Assembly (NCBI GenBank): GCA_031265345.1
Contig: JAISCU010000282.1
Coordinates: forward strand, 1-13,619
Source: Bifidobacteriaceae bacterium
GTDB lineage: Bacteria > Actinomycetota > Actinomycetes > Actinomycetales > WQXJ01
Direction of reading: 5' to 3'
DNA: 13,619 nt
Positions 1-4,849 of this stretch are shown here, piece after piece; positions within the stretch are counted from its first letter, which is position 1, and the number at the start of each line of letters is the position of its first letter. The translations under genes and the position numbers were made by a program. Below the pieces are notes generated by a model. It was not told the origin of the DNA. It worked only from the letters and a program-made list of their open reading frames with translations, and made no database searches.

Positions 1-430
1 CGCCTGGGATCAGGTCCTGGCCCATCAAGATGCCGCCATTGTCGAGAGCCCCGGCGGGCCTGGAGCCGCCCGCGTTGCCGGTGTCTGTGTTCTCGGTGTC
101 CGTGCCCCGGGAGCCTGTGGTCCCGGTGCCCGAAGCGCCGGGGGGAGCGGTCGGCTGGTCGGCCTTGCGGGCCAGGATCACTGCGACAGTCACGGCCAGA
201 GCCACCACGGCCAGCACCACCACCGCCACTATGATCACCCGCTGACGCGTCTGGCGCGCCCGTGCCCGCATCATCTCCTCGACCGTGACGCCCTTGGGTT
301 TGGGCTGACCGGCGCTCGGTTGGTGGCCGGAGCCAGCATTGGCGCCGATGCCGCCGTCCGCAGATCCCCCAACGCCACCACCCTTGCCCGCGCCCGCTGG
401 CTGGTCGCCGCCGCGATTCTTACCGCTCAT
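1..430 (-). CDS. DsbA-like membrane-anchored thioredoxin-fold protein (N-terminal part, cut by left edge)
   Basis: Reading from the ATG at 430 the frame stays open to base 1 (143 codons seen), so the C-terminal part lies outside the window. Visible: a hydrophilic Gly/Lys-rich cytoplasmic start (1-60), one transmembrane helix at about residues 63-86 rich in Val/Ala/Leu, then a Thr/Gly/Pro-rich linker ending in ILMGQDLIPGG. The upstream neighbour has IVVGQDLAAGG at the same place, just before its thioredoxin fold, so the two are paralogues and the missing part is expected to hold the CXXC domain. It starts 13 nt after the stop of that neighbour, with a G-rich stretch before the ATG, so it is probably the last or a later gene of the same operon. 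The function (extracytoplasmic disulfide exchange) is inferred from the paralogue; no catalytic residue is visible here. Confidence 0.75.
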   Translation of the reverse strand, partial: MSGKNRGGDQPAGAGKGGGVGGSADGGIGANAGSGHQPSAGQPKPKGVTVEEMMRARARQTRQRVIIVAVVVLAVVALAVTVAVILARKADQPTAPPGASGTGTTGSRGTDTENTDTGNAGGSRPAGALDNGGILMGQDLIPG

Positions 431-443
431 GATCGCCGCCCCG

Positions 444-1286
444 CTATCCGTTCGGGTTGTCGCCCGCGCGCACAGCCGCGATGACGGCGTCGAGGTTCAG
501 GCTGGAGGTGTCCGTTATCTGCGTCAGGTCGGAATCCGACTTGCCCACCCAGATCGATGGCGTGCCCCCCACGCCGAAGTCCTGGGCCTGCGTTGTCGCG
601 TAATCGACCCAGCTCTCATACTTGCGCTCCGCGAACTGGCTGGTCACAGATTCGGGGACGCCGACCTCCTGGGCCAACTCGACCAGGCGCTCATCGGTCA
701 GGCCCTCGGTGCTCTCCTCCGGCTGGACCCCCGATTCGTAGAGCTTCGAATGGAACGCCAGATATTGCTCGGGGGCCAACGCGGCCACGGTGGCGGTGGC
801 ATTGGCCGCCCGTGTCGAATACTCCGTGCCCTGCGAGAAACGGTTCAGGTAGGCCACCGACTGCAACTCCAGTTTGATGTCCCCGGAAGCGGTCAGCTCC
901 TCCAGCTTGGCGCCGAGCCGCCGTTCCACCGACCCGCAGCCTGGGCACATGTAGTCGGAGTAGATCCGGACCACCACCACGTCGTCGCCCTCGGCTGGGG
1001 CGCCACCTGCGGCGAGGTCCTGCCCAACGACAATAGCCCCCGCCTCGCTGCCGCCCAGCGGCCTGGTGACGTCCTCGTAGCTCGACTTGTTGCTGCCGCG
1101 CAGCACCAGCACCACCGCCACGGCCACAGCTATCACGACCACCACGGCTGCGGCGACGGCGATCAGCTTGGTTCGCCGCTCCTTGGCCGCCTGGGCCGCC
1201 TTCAAGCGCTCGGCTTCGGCGCGCGCCGCAGCCTGCCTGCGCTGTTGGTCCTGGGCCTTGTCGGGTTTCTTCTTCGCGTTTGCCAT
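444..1286 (-). CDS. DsbA family protein: membrane-anchored extracytoplasmic thioredoxin-fold oxidoreductase
   Basis: Predicted thiol-disulfide oxidoreductase anchored in the membrane with its catalytic domain outside. 280 aa: a Lys/Arg/Ala-rich cytoplasmic helix with coiled-coil character (1-40), a transmembrane helix (about 40-62), then a DsbA-like fold with the active-site motif YSDYMCPGC (Cys114 and Cys117) and the cis-proline loop GGTPSIWVG (Thr242-Pro243), which is followed by the last helix. DsbA-family members of actinobacteria commonly read FxCPYC; CPGC is a less common variant. The ATG at 1286 was chosen over an in-frame upstream codon because it has GAAGGA a few bases before it and lies 1 nt after the TGA of the MauE-like gene, which suggests translational coupling. 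Whether it works as an oxidase or a reductase cannot be read from the sequence. Confidence 0.85.
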   Translation of the reverse strand: MANAKKKPDKAQDQQRRQAAARAEAERLKAAQAAKERRTKLIAVAAAVVVVIAVAVAVVLVLRGSNKSSYEDVTRPLGGSEAGAIVVGQDLAAGGAPAEGDDVVVVRIYSDYMCPGCGSVERRLGAKLEELTASGDIKLELQSVAYLNRFSQGTEYSTRAANATATVAALAPEQYLAFHSKLYESGVQPEESTEGLTDERLVELAQEVGVPESVTSQFAERKYESWVDYATTQAQDFGVGGTPSIWVGKSDSDLTQITDTSSLNLDAVIAAVRAGDNPNG

Positions 1287-1287
1287 T

Positions 1288-2157
1288 TCAGTCCTTCGTC
1301 TTCCGGCCACCATCATGGCCGATGCCGTCTGGTCGTCCCCCGCCTGGGTCATCCTTGCTGTCGGTCGGGTCGGCGCCTTCTGGATCGCCGCCTTCTACTT
1401 GGCCATGGCGGTCATGGTCATCTTCGTCATAATCGTCCCCGTCGTGGTCGCCCTCATGGAGGGCGCCCTCGCCATGGTCATCTTCGTCATAGTCGCCTTC
1501 TTCATGGCCGTCCTCATTGTGGTGGTCCTCATCGAAGTCCTCCTGGCCGAAGTCTTCCTCGTACGGATCGTCCAGGCCGTCCTCGTGCGCCTGATCCGGG
1601 TCGAACTCGCTCAGCGCTGCGGCGCGCTCCGCTCTGGTTCGCGGGTTCAGACCCAGGAGCGTGTCCGCCGAGGCCATCGAGCGCGGCCAGATCGCCAAGA
1701 ACGCCGTCATCGCCATGAACCCGATGTCCCTGAGGATGTCCTGCCCGTACTTGGTCTGCTCACCGGGCTTCAACGCGCCATCGACCGAGAAACAGCCGCA
1801 GTCGATGGACAGTCCGCGCGCCCAGGCCGAGATGATCCCAGCAATGAACGCCACCAGCATCAGCCCGAACACGATTGACGCGTAACGGCTGAGGAGCCCG
1901 GTCAGGAACAGAATGCCGAGCGTCAGTTCGATGATCGGCAGGCCCACCCCGATCAGCTGGTTGATCGCGGGCGGGAAGATCTGGTACAGCGCCACCATTT
2001 GCGTGCTGCCGCGCAGGTCGGACAGCTTGGGGATGGCCGCCCAGAACATGACCACCGCGAGTCCGAGGCGGACCAGCAACGACAGCCACGGTTGTAGGCG
2101 CGGCCAAGCCTGCGGCGCGCGCGGAATGGCGCCGCTCAAATCTGGGGGCGTTGTCAC
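1288..2157 (-). CDS. MauE/DoxX family redox-associated membrane protein with acidic His-rich tail
   Basis: 289 aa from GTG 2157. Four hydrophobic segments (about residues 23-43, 67-88, 92-114 and 145-157) form the MauE/DoxX-type core. A DCGCF motif (Cys120, Cys122) sits between the third and fourth, matching the Cys pair typical of MauE. Proteins of this family are associated with disulfide chemistry outside the cytoplasm, and the downstream DsbA-like genes fit that role. From about residue 183 the core gives way to a roughly 105-residue tail rich in Asp, Glu, His and Gly, containing two copies of a DYDEDDH block encoded by a 35-bp DNA repeat (1413-1447 and 1473-1507, 60 bp apart). This tail is not part of the usual family architecture. 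GTG 2157 is preferred over TTG 2199 because a -10-like TACAGT lies 7 nt upstream and no ribosome site is seen at either. The start is the least certain point. Confidence 0.8.
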   Translation of the reverse strand: MTTPPDLSGAIPRAPQAWPRLQPWLSLLVRLGLAVVMFWAAIPKLSDLRGSTQMVALYQIFPPAINQLIGVGLPIIELTLGILFLTGLLSRYASIVFGLMLVAFIAGIISAWARGLSIDCGCFSVDGALKPGEQTKYGQDILRDIGFMAMTAFLAIWPRSMASADTLLGLNPRTRAERAAALSEFDPDQAHEDGLDDPYEEDFGQEDFDEDHHNEDGHEEGDYDEDDHGEGALHEGDHDGDDYDEDDHDRHGQVEGGDPEGADPTDSKDDPGGGRPDGIGHDGGRKTKD

Positions 2158-2164
2158 CCGCCCA

Positions 2165-2170
2165 ACTGTA
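2165..2170 (-). promoter_or_regulatory. Probable -10 box of a leaderless promoter for the MauE-DsbA operon
   Basis: On the minus strand TACAGT is followed by 7 nt (TGGGCGG) and then the GTG at 2157. This TANNNT-to-start spacing is what a leaderless actinobacterial transcript shows. No convincing -35 hexamer is seen at 17-18 nt. It also decides the start codon of the MauE-like gene. Confidence 0.4.
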
Positions 2171-2415
2171 CCGCTAGCACCTGTGAGCCCGCTGGGCAAT
2201 CACCAATTGCTCACGCAATAGCCACCCCCGCCGCCCCGTCCGGATCACCCGACCTCGATGTCTGTGTCACAGGGGGCAAGTCAGGATTGAGCCACAAAGA
2301 GTCAGACCCGGCAACACCGACGGGCGCACGGCACCATCAGAACGCGGGCGGTTGACGGAACAACCGTCGGCCCAACAGGTCGTGGCCCCAACCCCGGCCC
2401 GCACCGCTTCCGACG
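2171..2415. other. Intergenic stretch without a recognisable gene
   Basis: Both strands have short open frames here, but they are Arg/Pro/Ala-rich, have no ribosome sites and match nothing I know. The stretch separates the promoter of the MauE-DsbA operon from the tandem repeat and long repeat copy A. Confidence 0.5.
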
Positions 2416-2470
2416 CCAGGCCGAGCACTGGCGGCCAGGCCGAGCACAGGCGGCCACGCCGATCACGGCG
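2416..2470. repeat. 19-bp short tandem repeat, about three units
   Basis: Units at 2416-2434 and 2435-2453 read CCAGGCCGAGCACTGGCGG and the same with one base change (T to A). A degenerate third unit of 17 bp follows at 2454-2470. They are head to tail with no spacer, immediately left of long repeat copy A. Confidence 0.75.
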
Positions 2471-2483
2471 AGACTCGGCCAGA

Positions 2484-2646
2484 CGGCATCGGCGGCCTTG
2501 GAAGACGACCCCGAAATACCTTGACCTGAAGCGAGATTTCCGGCCCTTGGGCACGAAACGGGGACGGACCCGTTATCCACAGGGTCTGACCTGCGCGGAC
2601 ACCTGTGGAAAACCGCCGGGCGGGCATGGAAAGGTACCGTCCCCGA
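2484..2646. repeat. Long direct repeat, copy A (REP-like, with DnaA-box-like nonamer)
   Basis: Left copy of a 163/165-bp direct repeat; the other copy is at 4589-4753 in the same orientation. The inner part 2545-2646 matches 4652-4753 at 99 of 102 positions by my reading; the outer left part is less alike, with small indels. Structure: an outer inverted pair CGGGGACGG / CCGTCCCCG (ending at 2645) encloses an inner pair TTATCCACAGG (2573-2583) / CCTGTGGAAAA (2602-2612). TTATCCACA is a perfect consensus DnaA box; the inner right arm is a one-mismatch opposite-facing box. The copy ends 9 nt before the last base of the AbiEii-like stop codon, so its hairpin could also end that transcript. Confidence 0.85.
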
Positions 2647-2655
2647 AAGGGGGCG

Positions 2656-3588
2656 CTAGCTGAACGCCTCGCGCCAGCTTTGCACCAGCGGGCCCAAGTG
2701 AGCGGGCGGAACGGGAGGCGACACCGCTTCTCGCATGGTGCGGATGAAGCCAGCGTCCGCGAGCAGCCGAACGAGGTACGCGATTCCTGCTTGGACGGAC
2801 ACCCCGATGGCCGGGTCGTCGCTGTACTCGGAGAAAGTCTCCGCGACCGCTGCCGGGGCGGCGGAGCCCATGAGGGCGAACAGGTCGGCGGCGTCCTTGT
2901 CGCGGAAGTACCGCCCGGAGTCGAACAGCCGCTCTCCGATCTTGAACGCCTTGGCCATTATCAACGCTGGCACGCCCGCCACGTACACCTCGACACTGAG
3001 CGCCGGGTCTTCCAGATCGGAAACCGTCATCAAACTGCGGTCGTAGACAGCTAGCTCCAAGCCCCGAGCGACGGTGGCGGCGCCCCTGCCGTGCCGCAAG
3101 GTCGCCGCGACCGAACGGCGGCGCGGACTCTCGTTGCCGGACAGCGCCGCAGGAACATCCAGGTCGATGCGCTCCGCAAAGGCCGTCCTCCCGGTCGGCG
3201 ACGTGTACGGGCTGCGTCCCCACAGACCCGGACGGGAGTCGGAGCGGGGCACGAATCCCGCTTGCGTCAAGGCGTCCTCGATCCGCGGGTCGCTGGCGAC
3301 TAGGGAGGGCGTCAGCGCGAAGTCCGCATCCTCGGTGCTCAGGTTGACACCGTGCCGGTCGATGGTTCTAAGGATGACCGCCTGCCCGCCCACCAGCGTC
3401 AACGCCCGCCGATGCTCGGAGAGAACATCGCCTACCAAAGCTATGATGGAACGCCGCGCCCACACGTACTGGGCGGCCAAGGATGGCCCCAAGGACCCGA
3501 GCGCGGCTTTCGGGGTCGCACGCCGTCCAACACGGGTCGGCGCGGCTTCGCCATTCCCCGACCAACCCGAGCCTTCCGCTCCTGTCAT
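2656..3588 (-). CDS. abiEii: AbiEii/AbiGii-family nucleotidyltransferase-like toxin
   Basis: 310 aa, predicted toxin half of a type IV (AbiE) toxin-antitoxin or phage-exclusion pair. The family has the polymerase-beta-type nucleotidyltransferase fold; members have been reported to act as NTP transferases that halt growth. Visible here: LVGGQAV (Gly67-Gly68), then TEDADF with Asp87 and Asp89 at the expected distance for the GG...DxD metal site, further acidic residues in ERIDLDV (Asp142, Asp144), and the family's C-terminal signature MAKAFKIGER...RDKDAADL (Lys213, Lys216, Arg229-Leu236). The N-terminal 35 residues are low-complexity. ATG 3588 was chosen over GTG 3594 because it forms a 4-nt ATGA overlap with the upstream gene's stop, standard for a coupled antitoxin-toxin pair. 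Length is in the family range and key residues look intact, so it may be active. Confidence 0.82.
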   Translation of the reverse strand: MTGAEGSGWSGNGEAAPTRVGRRATPKAALGSLGPSLAAQYVWARRSIIALVGDVLSEHRRALTLVGGQAVILRTIDRHGVNLSTEDADFALTPSLVASDPRIEDALTQAGFVPRSDSRPGLWGRSPYTSPTGRTAFAERIDLDVPAALSGNESPRRRSVAATLRHGRGAATVARGLELAVYDRSLMTVSDLEDPALSVEVYVAGVPALIMAKAFKIGERLFDSGRYFRDKDAADLFALMGSAAPAAVAETFSEYSDDPAIGVSVQAGIAYLVRLLADAGFIRTMREAVSPPVPPAHLGPLVQSWREAFS

Positions 3589-4343
3589 ACCCACAACCCC
3601 AGCAGTGCCTCGCCTTGCTCCTGACCGCGATTGGGAACGCCGTTGCAGTCGATGACGAGTTGGACCTCATCGGCCATCGGCACGTCGAAGGCGTTCCAAG
3701 TCTCGGCGAGCACGCGCCTTCCGACTTCGCTGATGCCGTTGAACGGGAGCAACGTCACAGTCCTCCCGTGCGGATCAACGGTTAGCGCCCGTGCCGCGAC
3801 GTCGGGATTCGGCACGTAGAAGACAGGGCTGGTGTCCCCCCCGACGGGGATCAACTCGTTCGCTGCTGCGCCACCGGTGAGAATCCAGTCGATATCACCC
3901 AGGCGCGTGGCTATCTCCAACCAGGAGCCTGAACAGGTGACCGTCCGCGCTCCTGCCCGGTCGGAAGGCCTGTTCGTGCGCCCGACGAATCGCAGCATCT
4001 CGGCTAGTTCCCAGCCCCGCCAGGCCTTGACCAGCGCCTCCGCCGCCCCATCAATCCGGCCATCGAAATCCGGGTTCGCGATCTTGCGGGCCGCCGCTAT
4101 CGCGGACGGATTCTCCGTTCGCTCCACTCCGAGCTCCAGGCCCAGCGCCCCCAGAATCCGTCCCGCCAGTTGCGCCGTCGGGTCGGACTCCCGGTTCTCG
4201 ACCCGGCTCACAGTGCGGGCGGACACGCCCGCCATCTCGGCCAGACGCGCGATCGAGAGAGAACTCATGATCCGTCCCGACTTGATTCGCGCCGCAATGT
4301 CCACGACCGAGACTCTACCAGACGCATATGACGCTAGTGCCAT
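3585..4343 (-). CDS. abiEi: AbiEi-type antitoxin / transcriptional regulator with N-terminal HTH
   Basis: 252 aa, predicted antitoxin and autorepressor of the downstream AbiEii-like gene. Residues about 14-70 form an XRE/Cro-like helix-turn-helix (DIAARIKSGRIM, then LAEMAGVSARTVSRVENRES). Its first helix lies upstream of Met26, so the ATG at 4343 is right and the ATG at 4268 would cut the domain. Residues about 137-252 resemble the AbiEi C-terminal domain: WILTGGAAANELIPVGG, VFYVPNPD, then VQLVIDCNGVPNRGQEQGEALL, which matches the family pattern of a D...RGxEaAexLL ending. AGGAA sits directly before the ATG. A perfect TGACA-N4-TGTCA palindrome lies upstream and could be its own operator. The AbiEi assignment rests on motif resemblance plus the adjacent toxin; the fold of the middle (80-135) is not recognised. 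Confidence 0.75.
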   Translation of the reverse strand: MALASYASGRVSVVDIAARIKSGRIMSSLSIARLAEMAGVSARTVSRVENRESDPTAQLAGRILGALGLELGVERTENPSAIAAARKIANPDFDGRIDGAAEALVKAWRGWELAEMLRFVGRTNRPSDRAGARTVTCSGSWLEIATRLGDIDWILTGGAAANELIPVGGDTSPVFYVPNPDVAARALTVDPHGRTVTLLPFNGISEVGRRVLAETWNAFDVPMADEVQLVIDCNGVPNRGQEQGEALLGLWV

Positions 4344-4359
4344 TTCCTGCGCACCAATA

Positions 4360-4373
4360 TGACATATCTGTCA
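4360..4373. promoter_or_regulatory. Candidate AbiEi operator (TGACA-N4-TGTCA) in its promoter region
   Basis: Perfect 5-bp inverted arms, 17 nt upstream of the antitoxin ATG, in a locally AT-rich patch that would have to contain the promoter. On the minus strand TGGCAA (a weak -35) lies 17 nt from TCATAT, with the palindrome across the spacer. Known AbiEi antitoxins repress their operon by binding inverted repeats, so position and symmetry fit; binding itself is inferred. Confidence 0.4.
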
Positions 4374-4380
4374 CTATCCT

Positions 4381-4588
4381 TGCCACAGCGGGAGCCCAGG
4401 AACGATGCGTTGGTGCACCATCATGTTCTGAACCCGCCGTCGCGCCCGCCGGGACAGCCTCGGTCGTCGAGCTCTTGGTTCGCGCGTCGATGGCCCGCGC
4501 AGCCCGGACCGCGCCGCCTCGGGTTGGGTCAACGGGTGCCCGATGCCGCCCGCTCGGCAACCAGCGTCGGCCCGGGCAGCCGAGTCGG
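4381..4588. other. Intergenic stretch without a recognisable gene
   Basis: Open frames exist on the plus strand but they are compositionally Arg/Pro/Ala-rich, run into the repeat and have no start signal. It separates the AbiE promoter from long repeat copy B. Confidence 0.5.
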
Positions 4589-4753
4589 CGGCATCGGCGG
4601 CCTTGGAACACGACCCCAGAAAATGTCTTCACCCGAAGCGAAATTTCCGGGCCTTGGGCACGAAACGGGGACGGACCCGTTATCCACAGGGCCTGACCTG
4701 CGCGGACACCTGTGGAAAACCGCCGGGCGGGCACGAAAAGGTACCGTCCCCGA
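4589..4753. repeat. Long direct repeat, copy B (REP-like, with DnaA-box-like nonamer)
   Basis: Right copy of the repeat described at 2484-2646, same orientation. TTATCCACA is at 4680-4688 and the opposite-facing TGTGGAAAA at 4711-4719, inside the outer CGGGGACGG / CCGTCCCCG inverted pair. The two copies frame the AbiE cassette exactly: nothing else lies between them except its promoter and short gene-free flanks. No transposase gene is present between or beside them. Confidence 0.85.
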
Positions 4754-4775
4754 GACGGGGGCGGCGCGGGGGATT

Positions 4776-4822
4776 GCCGCACGGTCGGCAACCCGCGGTT
4801 GGCAGGTTGCCGACCAAGCGGC
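4776..4822 (-). terminator. Strong hairpin after the HsdR-like gene
   Basis: GGTCGGCAACC (4783-4793) and GGTTGCCGACC (4805-4815) are perfect 11-bp inverted arms around an 11-nt loop, extended by a second GCCGC/GCGGC pair (4776-4780, 4818-4822). It starts 28 nt past the stop of the HsdR-like gene. There is no U-tract, which is common for actinobacterial terminators. Confidence 0.65.
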
Positions 4823-4849
4823 ATCGGGACCCTGAAAAAGCGGGCGGGA

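Noticed and set aside
339..1718. 459-codon plus-strand open frame
   Set aside because: Opposite the DsbA-like and MauE-like genes; its C-terminal half is His/Gly/Arg repeats that come from the complement of the MauE tail.
1087..1878. A plus-strand open frame with a long Val/Ile/Leu-rich, membrane-like stretch
   Set aside because: It is the antisense of the MauE-like gene: complements of Asp/Glu/His codons read as Val/Leu/Ile codons, so the acidic tail creates an artificial hydrophobic run. No start signal and no known family.
1288..2199. TTG at 2199 as the start of the MauE-like gene
   Set aside because: No ribosome site at a workable distance and no -10 box; GTG 2157 has TACAGT 7 nt upstream. 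Still possible, so the start carries some doubt.
2416..2470. CRISPR array
   Set aside because: The 19-bp units are head to tail with no spacers, and no cas gene is present.
2573..2612. Chromosomal or plasmid replication origin
   Set aside because: Only two DnaA-box-like sites per repeat copy, no AT-rich unwinding region and no dnaA, dnaN or rep gene nearby. Treated as part of a repeat element.
2484..4753. Insertion sequence or composite transposon around the AbiE genes
   Set aside because: The flanking repeats encode no transposase, have no clear IS-type terminal repeats and no target duplication was seen. Kept as direct repeats of unknown origin.
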